DNA of 64,000 nucleotides, taken from assembly GCA_003612395.1 (NCBI GenBank), contig RAYQ01000012.1, forward strand, positions 62,001-126,000, given 5' to 3'. Of the stretch, positions 36,072-44,475 are shown in pieces; positions within the stretch are counted from its first letter, which is position 1, and each line of letters starts with the position of its first letter. A program made the translations under genes and the position numbers. The notes beneath the pieces were generated by a model. That model saw only the letters and a list, made by a program, of their open reading frames with translations. It had not been told where the DNA came from and made no database searches. This DNA comes from Parablautia intestinalis (GTDB taxonomy: Bacteria > Bacillota > Clostridia > Lachnospirales > Lachnospiraceae).

Positions 36072-37103
36072 TTATGTCTTATTCTTATATAATTCATCCA
36101 ACTGATGGGTAATCGTTTTAAGCGTTCCTACTACTTTGTCATAGTCCATGCGCTTAGGACCAATAATTCCTATGGTTCCACGCATGCCTTCCCCCAATTC
36201 ATAAGTAGCCGTCACTACACTGCAGTCTTTCATGGATTGAATAGGCGTCTCATTTCCGATATAAACCTGTATGCCTGTGCTATTTTCATCTGCAAGGGTA
36301 TCCTGTACAAGCTCTGTCAGCATCTGCTTTTCTTCAAAAGTATTGATAATCTCGCTGGCCTTCTGCTGGTCTGCAAGCTCCGGATATTTAAAAATATTGT
36401 TGGCTCCGCTTGTGTAAATCTGCAAATCCTCCTCCGCCTTGATGGATTCCGCAATTGCATCTATCACCTCTCCTACAATAACACTGTGTATACCGGCCTG
36501 CTGCTTCATTGCTGAAATCATGCCCAGGTTAATTTCTTCCAGTGCCAGGCCATTCAAATGAGTGTTGAGAAGAATATTTAATTTAAGGAGGGTTTCATCA
36601 TCCAGGATTTCTGCCACCTGTATAATGTTGTTTTTGATAATATTGCCCTCTGCCACCACCACTGCCAGAATCTGCTTCACGTCAACCCGTGAAAGCTGAA
36701 TAAACTTAATCTTATTGGTGTGGATAGTGGGGGATGAAATCATAGTGGCGTAATTAGTATTTACTGCCAGTAATCTCGCCACCTGTTTGAGAAGGTGATC
36801 CATTTTATCCTCCTTCTCAATCATCATTTCTTTTAGTTCCTCCAGCTCTCTTTCCTTCTCCTCCATCATGGTATCCACATAAAGCCGATACCCTTTGTCT
36901 GAAGGAATTCTCCCAGCTGAGGTGTGGGGCTGTACGATATAACCCATTTCCTCTAAATCCGACATCTCATTGCGGATAGTAGCTGAGCTTAAATTTAAAT
37001 CCGTATATTTGGAAATCGTTCTGCTGCCAACCGGTTCCCCTGTCTCAAGATAGTTACGGATAATGGCCTGCAATATTTTAATTTTTCTGTCACTTAACTG
37101 CAA
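36072..37103 (-). CDS. hrcA: Heat-inducible transcription repressor HrcA
   Basis: Represses the chaperone operon by binding CIRCE. 343 residues: N-terminal winged helix (RKIKILQAIIRNYLETGEPVGSRTISKYTDLNLSSATIRNEMSDLEEMGY is the usual pattern, visible in pieces such as GEPVGSRTI and SATIRNEMSDLE), HTSAGRIPSDKGYRLYVD, and the C-terminal GAF-like domain ending with IGIIGPKRMDY. The start is a TTG at 37103 with GGAGGAGG eight bases upstream. First gene of the operon; its own promoter carries a CIRCE. Confidence 0.96.
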   Translation of the reverse strand: MQLSDRKIKILQAIIRNYLETGEPVGSRTISKYTDLNLSSATIRNEMSDLEEMGYIVQPHTSAGRIPSDKGYRLYVDTMMEEKERELEELKEMMIEKEDKMDHLLKQVARLLAVNTNYATMISSPTIHTNKIKFIQLSRVDVKQILAVVVAEGNIIKNNIIQVAEILDDETLLKLNILLNTHLNGLALEEINLGMISAMKQQAGIHSVIVGEVIDAIAESIKAEEDLQIYTSGANNIFKYPELADQQKASEIINTFEEKQMLTELVQDTLADENSTGIQVYIGNETPIQSMKDCSVVTATYELGEGMRGTIGIIGPKRMDYDKVVGTLKTITHQLDELYKNKT

Positions 37104-37136
37104 CCCTGCCTCCTCCTTCTATCCTGAATATCGTAA

Positions 37137-37157
37137 CAGTTCAGCCTTGCTGAACTG
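37137..37157 (-). promoter_or_regulatory. Hairpin in the hrcA leader
   Basis: Perfect 9-bp arms CAGTTCAGC (37137-37145) and GCTGAACTG (37149-37157) with a 3-base loop, about 34 bases before the hrcA start. A further 6-bp ATCGCT/AGCGAT hairpin lies near 37177-37191. Confidence 0.55.
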
Positions 37158-37216
37158 CTATATGCAAATCCATTAAAATCGCTTTCAGCGATGGGATTTT
37201 GCACTCTTGTATCATT

Positions 37217-37255
37217 ACATAAGGATGGCTGGCGAAGCCCGGCATCCGTTGTTTT
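37217..37255. repeat. ACGGATGCC palindrome in the hrcA leader
   Basis: On the minus strand it reads AACAACGGATGCC, then GGGCTTCGCCAGCCATCC and TTATGT, the same element as at 25436-25474 with one base changed. It lies between CIRCE and hrcA within the transcribed leader. Confidence 0.85.
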
Positions 37256-37328
37256 CTCACGGTCTGTGCAGTTAATGCGCAGACCTGGTTGAATAGTTAC
37301 TGAATATTATCTGGAAAAATTTTAATTG

Positions 37329-37355
37329 TTAGCACTCAATCGATTGGAGTGCTAA
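37329..37355 (-). promoter_or_regulatory. CIRCE operator
   Basis: Perfect match to the consensus: TTAGCACTC (37329-37337), nine bases, GAGTGCTAA (37347-37355). It is the HrcA binding site, placed just downstream of the -10 box of the hrcA operon. Confidence 0.98.
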
Positions 37356-37369
37356 CATCTTCTTACCAT

Positions 37370-37398
37370 AAAATATCACTTACCCTATCTATTGTCAA
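37370..37398 (-). promoter_or_regulatory. Vegetative promoter of the hrcA-grpE-dnaK-dnaJ operon
   Basis: Minus-strand TTGACA (37393-37398), a 17-base spacer and TATTTT (37370-37375), followed after 14 bases by CIRCE. The leader to hrcA is about 260 nt, unusually long, and holds a palindromic repeat and two hairpins. Confidence 0.85.
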
Positions 37399-37431
37399 CA
37401 CATATAACACAAAATATTTCTAAAAAAATTC

Positions 37432-37462
37432 TAAAAAAAGAGTTGACCCTGCAGCCAACTCT
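37432..37462 (-). terminator. Terminator of the DUF6465 gene
   Basis: AGAGTTG (37456-37462 on the minus strand) pairs with CAACTCT (37439-37445), loop of ten, followed by TTTTTT. It separates the DUF6465 gene from the hrcA promoter. Confidence 0.85.
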
Positions 37463-37501
37463 CATTGCTTTGACAAAATATGTTTTAACACGTTTCATGC
37501 A

Positions 37502-37936
37502 TCAGATAGGAAAGTTTCCTGTAATATCACCGTTAATTACAAAATAAGCTCTGTTTTCTTCAGGCTTCACATATAGTTCAATGCTCTTTAAATCTTCCTC
37601 TTTTCCCTCTAAATCATATTTCCATACATCCTTACAGCTCTTCATCAAATCAGCCGGCGTGTAGGATCTGTCATTAAACTGGAAAGTAATGTTTTCTACA
37701 ACCTGGGCCTTCTTAACAGTTCTCTTTGCAGGTGTACTCTTAACTTCCGTCTCTTTTTTAGCAACAGTTTCCTTCTTAGCTGCCACTTTCTTTATTGCTG
37801 GTTTCTTAGCTGCAACGTCCTTCTTTACTGCCGGTTTCTTTACCGGCTCCTTAACCTCAGCTTCCGGTGCTGCTTTTACTTCTTCGGAATCCGCTTTAGC
37901 AATTGCCTTTGTCGTTCCTTTTTTTGTTTCAGCCAT
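37502..37936 (-). CDS. DUF6465 family protein with Lys/Ala-rich N-terminal half
   Basis: 144 residues from the ATG at 37936 (AAGGAG eight bases upstream). Residues 1-75 are a run of Lys, Ala, Val and Pro in PAVKK/AAKK-type repeats, like histone H1-type bacterial tails. The C-terminal 65 residues (ENITFQFNDRSYTPADL onward to YVKPEENRAYFVINGDITG) are the DUF6465 domain, known from Clostridia and of unknown function. A nucleic-acid or membrane-surface association through the basic tail is only an inference. Confidence 0.85.
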   Translation of the reverse strand: MAETKKGTTKAIAKADSEEVKAAPEAEVKEPVKKPAVKKDVAAKKPAIKKVAAKKETVAKKETEVKSTPAKRTVKKAQVVENITFQFNDRSYTPADLMKSCKDVWKYDLEGKEEDLKSIELYVKPEENRAYFVINGDITGNFPI

Positions 37937-38120
37937 GATATAAACTCCTTTCACACAGGAAAAAATCTTTCCTTTCAAACACGCTTTCTCATACCTACAA
38001 TAAGTAATTGACCAGTGTTGCTCCCCTAAAACACCCTATTTTTCTGAAACAGTGTACCTTATATTTTTCATTTTGTCAACTAATTAACATCTTTTTCGCA
38101 AAAATGGGCCTTAATACCCT

Positions 38121-38984
38121 CTAACGGCCTGCCATACCAAAGTAAAGCAGCACTACAATGCCCAGTATGATACGGTACCATCCAAACACTTTAAAGTCAT
38201 GTTTTTTGATATAGCCCATCAGGAAACGGATGATGACAACAGAAACAATAAAAGCTGTGGTCATACCGGTAATCAATATCATCAGCTCGTTTCCTGTGAA
38301 GGTAAAGCCAAATTTTACGATTTTCAAAAGGCTTGCTCCCAGCATAACCGGGATGGCGAGGAAAAAGGTAAACTCCGCAGCAACCTTTCTTGAAACGCCA
38401 ATCAGCAGCGCTCCTAAAATTGTGGCTCCCGAGCGTGATGTACCCGGAAAAATGGCGGCAATCAGCTGAAACAGACCAATGATAAATGCGGTCTCATAGG
38501 TAATTTCCGATAATGAATGAATTTTTATGGCTGCATTCTTATTCCTGTTTTCTATTATGATAAACCCAATACCAAACAGGATCAAAGCCAGAGCAACGCA
38601 GACTCCGTTGTAAAAAAGACTTTCAAAGAACTCATCAAACAAAAGGCCAACCACTGCAGCCGGAAGGCAGGCTACAATAATTTTAAACCACATAACCCAG
38701 ATGTCCTTCTTACAATAAGAAAGAAATCCCGTTGTCTTTACAGGACGAAAATGCTTTCCTTTTCCATAATTTCCAAAAGGCCAGATTTCATCCCAGAACA
38801 ATACTACCACTGCCAGAATAGCACCCAGCTGAATTACTACCAGGAACATTTCCCAAAATTCAGGGGAAACCTCCAGTTTCACAAACTCATCCAGAAGTAT
38901 CATATGACCCGTGCTGCTGATGGGCAGCCATTCCGTAATACCCTCCACTATGCCAAACAGTGCTGCTTTTAAAAATTCAATCAT
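38121..38984 (-). CDS. uppP: Undecaprenyl-diphosphate phosphatase
   Basis: Recycles the lipid carrier of cell-wall synthesis by removing a phosphate from undecaprenyl diphosphate; its activity is linked to bacitracin tolerance. 287 residues, about eight membrane segments. Both active-site motifs are present: EGITEWLPISSTGHMIL at residues 14-30 and PGTSRSGATILGALL near residue 180. The start overlaps the patatin stop by four bases, so the two are co-expressed. Confidence 0.96.
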   Translation of the reverse strand: MIEFLKAALFGIVEGITEWLPISSTGHMILLDEFVKLEVSPEFWEMFLVVIQLGAILAVVVLFWDEIWPFGNYGKGKHFRPVKTTGFLSYCKKDIWVMWFKIIVACLPAAVVGLLFDEFFESLFYNGVCVALALILFGIGFIIIENRNKNAAIKIHSLSEITYETAFIIGLFQLIAAIFPGTSRSGATILGALLIGVSRKVAAEFTFFLAIPVMLGASLLKIVKFGFTFTGNELMILITGMTTAFIVSVVIIRFLMGYIKKHDFKVFGWYRIILGIVVLLYFGMAGR

Positions 38985-39835
38985 TTATCATCCTCCAAAA
39001 ATTTTAGTAAACTTTCATAGCATCCGGCAGCATCCTGATATCCTTCCTGGTACAGCATCTCAAGCTTTGTCCTGTCCTTCTCAATGCGCCCTACATTACT
39101 TTTATGCTTCGGCTGAATCAGAAAAGTATTTCCTGCCTTTACCTGGCTGTCAATATAATCCAGGGTTTCATTATAGGTATTATGTCTGTTTTTCATGAGT
39201 TCGTAAACTTTGGGGTATTTCCTGTACCAAAGTTTAAAAATAGCTGTGGAGGAAAGCGGCTGCCTGCGGTACCCCGTCTCCTTCGTCATAATCACAATAT
39301 TCTTTTTATTGCCATCCTTTATAGACCTGCGCAGAGGAATCGCATCCGATATCCCTCCATCCAGATAAAGGCCCTGTTTCCATTTAACATTTCTGGATAC
39401 CAGCGGCAGGGAAGCCGAGGCCCTTATTGCATCAATATCCTTCTTCATATCTTTAATAGGAATATATTCCGGCCGCCCCGTCTCTATGTTTGTAACTACG
39501 CTGTAAAAGTTTCCCTGGTATCCGTTATAAGTATCATAATCGTAAGGATATAGTTCTTCCGGTATCTTATGATAGCACATTTCCGCCCCGAACAGATCCC
39601 CTGTTGTAAACAGACTGTATATACCGCAATAATTTTTATCTTCGAGATAATCCACCGTTACATGATACCCTCTGCCCTTTTGTTTTGACAAAAAGCTGCA
39701 CAGACAGCATGCGCCTGCCGAAACACCGTAGCAGGAACGAAATTCCAGTTCTTTATCCAAAAAGAAATCCAAAACCCCGCAGGTGTATACCCCTTTCATT
39801 CCTCCGCCTTCCAGAACCAAACCTACCTCATACAT
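38981..39835 (-). CDS. Patatin-like phospholipase
   Basis: 284 residues, cytoplasmic acyl hydrolase of the RssA/YlbK-like type. Oxyanion loop LEGGGMKGVYTCGVL at the N-terminus, nucleophile Ser in GVSAGA (GxSxG) near residue 40, and catalytic Asp in LDGGISDAI near residue 155. The four-base overlap with uppP suggests a role in envelope lipid turnover; the real substrate is unknown. Confidence 0.92.
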   Translation of the reverse strand: MYEVGLVLEGGGMKGVYTCGVLDFFLDKELEFRSCYGVSAGACCLCSFLSKQKGRGYHVTVDYLEDKNYCGIYSLFTTGDLFGAEMCYHKIPEELYPYDYDTYNGYQGNFYSVVTNIETGRPEYIPIKDMKKDIDAIRASASLPLVSRNVKWKQGLYLDGGISDAIPLRRSIKDGNKKNIVIMTKETGYRRQPLSSTAIFKLWYRKYPKVYELMKNRHNTYNETLDYIDSQVKAGNTFLIQPKHKSNVGRIEKDRTKLEMLYQEGYQDAAGCYESLLKFLEDDK

Positions 39836-39915
39836 CTCTATCCTTATACCCTCCTGTATACTGTCCGCTGTGCCTGTAATACTGCCGCCAATAGAAAGTT
39901 TGGAAGTTTACCGGA

Positions 39916-41121
39916 TTACCTGAAGTAATTCTCGCCTTTAACCAGTTTCCGAAATGCTTCCAAAGAACGTACTACTTTTTCCGTATCAATGCAGAAGGCC
40001 ATCCTGAAATACCCCGGCACGCCAAAATCATCGCTTGGAACCAATATTAAATCATATTTTTTTGCCTTTTCGCAGAAAGCAGCCGCATCCTTGTCAGGTG
40101 CCTTCGGGAATATATAGAAGGTTCCGCCCGGCTTTACGCACTCAAAGCCAAGAGAAGTAAGTTCCTTATATAATATGTTCCTATTCGTTTCATATACGGA
40201 AAGATCCGATGTCACATCCAGGCACTTCGCCACCGCAAGCTGAATGATGGACGGCGGACAGTTATGACCAATTCCGCGGGATATCTGCCCGCACATGTCT
40301 GCTATATATTGCGCATCCCTGCAGGCAGGATTCACTGCCACATACCCAATCCTCTCTCCCGGTATGGACAAAGACTTGGAAAATGAATAACAGGAAATAG
40401 AATTCGGATAAAATTTCGTTACATAAGGCGCGTCTGTTCCGGAAAATACAATTTCTCTGTAGGGTTCATCGGAAATAAGAAAAATATCGTGTCCGTATTC
40501 CTTTTCTTTTGCAGTCATAATCTCCGCCAGTTTCGTAAGAGTCCCGCAAGTATAGACGGCTCCTGAAGGATTATTGGGCGTATTGAGAAGGACAGCCGCA
40601 ACTTTTTCTGTGAGCATTTCTTCAAACGCTTCAAAGTTAATCTGAAAGTCCTTCACATCAGCGGGCACCACCTTCATTACCGCCCCGCTTAAATTAATAT
40701 AAGCCCTGTACTCTGCAAAATAAGGCGCAAAAATCAGTACTTCGTCCCCCGGCGCCGTCACGCATCTGAGCGCATGCGCAATAGCTCCCGCCGCTCCTGT
40801 TGCCATGAAAATATGCTCCCGGGTATAATTCATGTGGAAGCGGTCATTCAGAGAATCCGCTACTTTTTGCCGGACTGCAGGAATACCCAGGCTCTGGCTG
40901 TATCCATGCAAATATACAGGATTACTGTCGCGCAGCAGCTCCATCATTGTATCCGTAAAGATCTGCGGCGGTGAAACAGACGGGTTTCCCAGACTGTAAT
41001 CAAATACATTTTCATACCCTATTTGTTCGCCCCGTGCTGTGGCAAATTCCGAAAGCTGCCGAATGATCGACTTTCTGCCTAACATCTCTTTATATTGCTT
41101 TGTGATCATATCAATAATCAT
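39916..41121 (-). CDS. PLP-dependent aminotransferase class I/II
   Basis: 401 residues of the fold-type I family. DYSLGNPSVSPP at the N-terminus, LLNTPNNPSGAVY near residue 180, PLP Lys in YSFSKSLSIPGERIGY near residue 245, and the Arg in FRMAFCID near the end. The first ATG (41121) stands only one base after AAGGAG, so the ATG at 41109 may be the true start. It precedes the patatin gene by 80 bases. The substrate is not predictable. Confidence 0.9.
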   Translation of the reverse strand: MIIDMITKQYKEMLGRKSIIRQLSEFATARGEQIGYENVFDYSLGNPSVSPPQIFTDTMMELLRDSNPVYLHGYSQSLGIPAVRQKVADSLNDRFHMNYTREHIFMATGAAGAIAHALRCVTAPGDEVLIFAPYFAEYRAYINLSGAVMKVVPADVKDFQINFEAFEEMLTEKVAAVLLNTPNNPSGAVYTCGTLTKLAEIMTAKEKEYGHDIFLISDEPYREIVFSGTDAPYVTKFYPNSISCYSFSKSLSIPGERIGYVAVNPACRDAQYIADMCGQISRGIGHNCPPSIIQLAVAKCLDVTSDLSVYETNRNILYKELTSLGFECVKPGGTFYIFPKAPDKDAAAFCEKAKKYDLILVPSDDFGVPGYFRMAFCIDTEKVVRSLEAFRKLVKGENYFR

Positions 41122-41174
41122 GCTCCTTCCCGGCCCGCAAAATCTACTTCCTTTGTCAGACTACCTTAAAAATT

Positions 41175-42116
41175 TTACTTTATAATAGAGGATACGATAA
41201 GCTCCATATCTCCGTCTAAATCCACCTTCCCAAATCCGGCCGGCACAATAAAGTGAACGCCCTTTGCTATCTTTTGTCCATTCACACAGCCTTCACCTTC
41301 TATGACACTCATAATCAGGAAAGGATGGGTCTGCTCAATGGAAACCTCCTTATTTACCTCCAGCTTCCACACAGTATAATAATCACAGCAAATCAGTTCA
41401 TTCATTACATTAGCAGGAAGATCTGCCGCCTTTCTTACACTGTCCCGGGGAGAAAGTGCAGGTACCGTGATCACATCTATACTCTGCTCAATATGGAGTT
41501 TACGGGGCTTTCCATCGCTTAATCTGTCGTAATCATATACTCTGTACGTAATGTCACTGTTTTGTTGTGTCTCAAGCAGCATGATGCCGCCCTTAATGGC
41601 ATGTACTGTTCCCGGATCAATCTGAATGAAATCTCCTTTTTTAACCGGAATCTCACGGATGAATTCGGACCATTTTCCATGCCTTATCATATCCTCCAGT
41701 TCTTGCTGTGTTTTGGCATTATGTCCGATTATAAGCGCCGCATTTTCCGGACAGTCAAGAATATACCAGCACTCTGTCTTTCCAAGCGAGCCATCTTCAT
41801 GTTCACCGGCATACTTGTCATCCGGATGCACCTGAATGCTCAAATTTTCCCGGGCATCAATAATTTTTGTAAGCAGCGGAAACCTGTCCAGTCCGCAATT
41901 GCCAAACAGCTCTGGATGTTTCTCCCAAAGCTCTGACAGTGTCATTCCCTTATAAGTCCCTTCTTTGACCGTGCAGTCTCCGTTGGGATGAGCGCTTATT
42001 GCCCAGCATTCCCCTGTGGTTTCACCGGGAATATCATAGCCAAATTGCTCTCTGAGCTTACTTCCTCCCCAGATTGTCTCTTTAAAAACGGGATTTAAAA
42101 ATAATATTGGTTTCAT
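41175..42116 (-). CDS. manA: Mannose-6-phosphate isomerase, class I
   Basis: Interconverts mannose 6-phosphate and fructose 6-phosphate. 313 residues, the short Firmicutes form. Zinc ligands are visible in SIQVHPDDKYAGEHEDGSLGKTECW (Gln, His and Glu) near residue 95 and in GTVHAIKGG near residue 170. Start at 42116 (MKPILFLNP) with GGAGGG ten bases upstream. It follows the esterase and GH130 genes and closes the route from mannose 1-phosphate to glycolysis; a phosphomannomutase must be encoded elsewhere. Confidence 0.94.
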   Translation of the reverse strand: MKPILFLNPVFKETIWGGSKLREQFGYDIPGETTGECWAISAHPNGDCTVKEGTYKGMTLSELWEKHPELFGNCGLDRFPLLTKIIDARENLSIQVHPDDKYAGEHEDGSLGKTECWYILDCPENAALIIGHNAKTQQELEDMIRHGKWSEFIREIPVKKGDFIQIDPGTVHAIKGGIMLLETQQNSDITYRVYDYDRLSDGKPRKLHIEQSIDVITVPALSPRDSVRKAADLPANVMNELICCDYYTVWKLEVNKEVSIEQTHPFLIMSVIEGEGCVNGQKIAKGVHFIVPAGFGKVDLDGDMELIVSSIIK

Positions 42117-42164
42117 CTTAATTTCACCCTCCATACCATTATTTGTTAATACCTTTTATGTCCT

Positions 42165-43295
42165 TTACATGCTGCTGCCTGGCCCGGAAACGATAACAGA
42201 AACCAGATAAAACAAAGCCGCCTCATTCTCATGCGTCTTAATTATCTCAATCTCTACCGTATGCCTGCCCGCCTCCATATGCCGGGCAATGGTGTCAATA
42301 TACAGGCAGTCTCCCCAGTCCTCATCAAAATTTCCATCCAGAATTACCGCACTTTCTTTTTTTCCGTCCACCACGGCCCTGGCCACCGGAGCAGGCTTGT
42401 TTACGGTTTTTCTGTACTGCACGGCTATTTCTGTGCCATCCACCTCGAATTTTATTTTATTTCCTTCCCGAAAAGCCGTCCATCCTTTTTTAAAAATGTC
42501 CGTAATACCATTTTGAGGCGATAAATCCGCCAAAAAGCCCTCCGCTTTTGGTCTTGCATTATCATTCTGATACCGGATGGTATTTTCGTAGGCATTTGCC
42601 GTAATTGGAGGCGGAAGCAGAGCTCCTTCAAAGGAGCCTTCCGTTTCTTCCTTCTCCATTTCTTCATACACCTTTTCCAAAAAGGCAGTGACCACCCGGG
42701 CCACCAGACGGTGTCCTTCGTCATTGGGGTGCAGCCCGTCCGGAGAAATGCTGCTCCCATTAAGGCGCCCTGAGAGTATCTTTGGCCAGATGGCCTTTTT
42801 CATGCTCACCATAGGGAGAGCGTAAGCCCGGGCCACTTTCACATGCTGCTCCTCCGCATTCGTTCCGTCATCATACCTGACATTATTCATCAGCAAAACG
42901 GCAGGCCTGCACTTATCCCCATAAGTTTTCCTGATAAGCCCCTCATAAGTTTCCTCAAAGAATTCCGTATTATCATCATTGACCGCGAACTCAATTAAAA
43001 TAAAATCAGGACTGTATTTCAGTAAATGCTCCTCTACCCTGGCGGCTCCAAACTGTGAAGTAGTTCCGCCAATCCCTGCATTGATAAACCCTATTTCTGA
43101 CTGTGGGAATTTCCTTTTCCACCATTTATATACAAGATAAGCATAACACAATTCCGGCAAAGAAGAAAGACTTCCCTGTGTAATAGAGCCGCCTAAAAAA
43201 CCTGTTACAATCCTTTCTCCCCGCTTTGCCTTTTTCATGCACTCTATCAGCCTGTGCCAGTTTCCTATGTTAAGCATTCCCTTTACATCCTGCAT
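42165..43295 (-). CDS. SGNH/GDSL-type esterase with C-terminal beta domain, probable mannan acetylesterase
   Basis: 376 residues, no signal peptide, so it should act on imported oligosaccharides. The N-terminal 200 residues hold the SGNH blocks: GGSITQG (catalytic Ser), the Gly block in INAGIGGTTS, EFAVNDDN, and DGLHPNDEGH (Asp-His). The C-terminal 150 residues look like a beta-sandwich, possibly carbohydrate binding. SGNH first and beta domain second, next to GH130 genes, fits the CE17 type of mannooligosaccharide acetylesterase known from Roseburia. Start at 43295 (MQDVKGM) with GAGGAGG five bases upstream. The acetyl-mannan assignment is inference from context. Confidence 0.75.
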   Translation of the reverse strand: MQDVKGMLNIGNWHRLIECMKKAKRGERIVTGFLGGSITQGSLSSLPELCYAYLVYKWWKRKFPQSEIGFINAGIGGTTSQFGAARVEEHLLKYSPDFILIEFAVNDDNTEFFEETYEGLIRKTYGDKCRPAVLLMNNVRYDDGTNAEEQHVKVARAYALPMVSMKKAIWPKILSGRLNGSSISPDGLHPNDEGHRLVARVVTAFLEKVYEEMEKEETEGSFEGALLPPPITANAYENTIRYQNDNARPKAEGFLADLSPQNGITDIFKKGWTAFREGNKIKFEVDGTEIAVQYRKTVNKPAPVARAVVDGKKESAVILDGNFDEDWGDCLYIDTIARHMEAGRHTVEIEIIKTHENEAALFYLVSVIVSGPGSSM

Positions 43296-43361
43296 GCAAA
43301 CCTCCTCTTTCCTCATGCCGTTTTTCTATAGTAAAAGACCTGCAGCTGCAGGCCCTTTCAC

Positions 43362-44384
43362 TTATCTTTTTCCAATTTCCTTATCTGACTGCGTTACTAC
43401 GCTGTGTTCTTTAATATAGGCTACAATATCCTCAAACTGTGTAAATGCAAGTCCCACATAGCTGTCTGCACAGCCGTAATAAATTGCGATTTTGCCGCTT
43501 TCCGGATCATGAATCGTAGCGCATGGGAAACATACATTGGGCACAAACCCTCTTTCTTCATACCACTCCTGCGGTGTAATCAGGAAGTTTTCACATCTGT
43601 ATTTCACAATTGACGGATTTTCCAAATCTAAGATTGCTCCGCCAATGGAATAAACATAACCGTTACAGGTTCCGCTCACGCCGTGATAGAACAAAAGCCA
43701 CCCTTCAGAAGTTTCAATAGGAGCCGCACCTCCGCCAATTTTAAGGGACTCCCACCATTCATTGCCTTTGCCCATCACATGTCTGTGCTTTCCCCAGTAA
43801 ACCAGATCAGGACTTTCGCTGATAAAAATATCTCCGAAAGGCGTATGCCCGCTGTCTGAGGGACGGCTGAGCATAACAAAATTGCCGTTTATTTTTCTTG
43901 GAAATAAAACTGCATTTCTGTTAAAGGGCAGAAACGGATTTTCAAGTCTTGTAAAGGTTTTAAAATCGGTTGTCTTTGCCATGCCAATGGCTGCTCCATA
44001 AAAGTCCTGACACCAGATAATATAGTAGGTATCCTCCACCTTCACCAGCCTCGGGTCATAAGCATATACGGGCATGAAAGCCTTTCCATCCTCATCCACG
44101 AAAGGAATCTTATTTTCATCAAACTCCCATTGGATGGCATCCTTACTTCTTCCCATATAGATATAAGGGATACCGTTGGTCTGTTCACCGCGAAATACAC
44201 CGATAAATTCATCCCCGTAAGGCATTACCGCGCTGTTAAAAATTCTGGCAACGCCTTTAACCGGATTCCTTCCTATAATCGGATTTTCCGTGTATCTCCA
44301 AACCGGCGCGTCCTTAAGCCCCTCCGGCTTTTCCTGCCAGGGCACATTTTTTACTGCCGGTGCAATCATTTTTATTTCACTCAT
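43362..44384 (-). CDS. GH130 phosphorylase, beta-1,4-mannooligosaccharide type
   Basis: Phosphorolyses the non-reducing mannose of beta-1,4-mannooligosaccharides to mannose 1-phosphate. 340 residues, a five-bladed propeller. Seen: ENPIIGRNPVKGVARIFNSAVM at the N-terminus, the catalytic Asp in VYAYDPRLVKVED near residue 110, and GGGAAPIETSEGWLLFYHGV near residue 220. Length and the FNSAV/YDPR pattern suit the GH130_2 group. It stands directly before the esterase and after the second GH130 gene, all in one direction. Confidence 0.9.
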   Translation of the reverse strand: MSEIKMIAPAVKNVPWQEKPEGLKDAPVWRYTENPIIGRNPVKGVARIFNSAVMPYGDEFIGVFRGEQTNGIPYIYMGRSKDAIQWEFDENKIPFVDEDGKAFMPVYAYDPRLVKVEDTYYIIWCQDFYGAAIGMAKTTDFKTFTRLENPFLPFNRNAVLFPRKINGNFVMLSRPSDSGHTPFGDIFISESPDLVYWGKHRHVMGKGNEWWESLKIGGGAAPIETSEGWLLFYHGVSGTCNGYVYSIGGAILDLENPSIVKYRCENFLITPQEWYEERGFVPNVCFPCATIHDPESGKIAIYYGCADSYVGLAFTQFEDIVAYIKEHSVVTQSDKEIGKR

Positions 44385-44475
44385 CTAAACCCCATTCCTT
44401 TCCGAAACCTGCCGGCTTCAGGCTGCAGGTATATATCTTGTTTATAAAAAATTCTCTGGCATCCGTAAATGCGAA

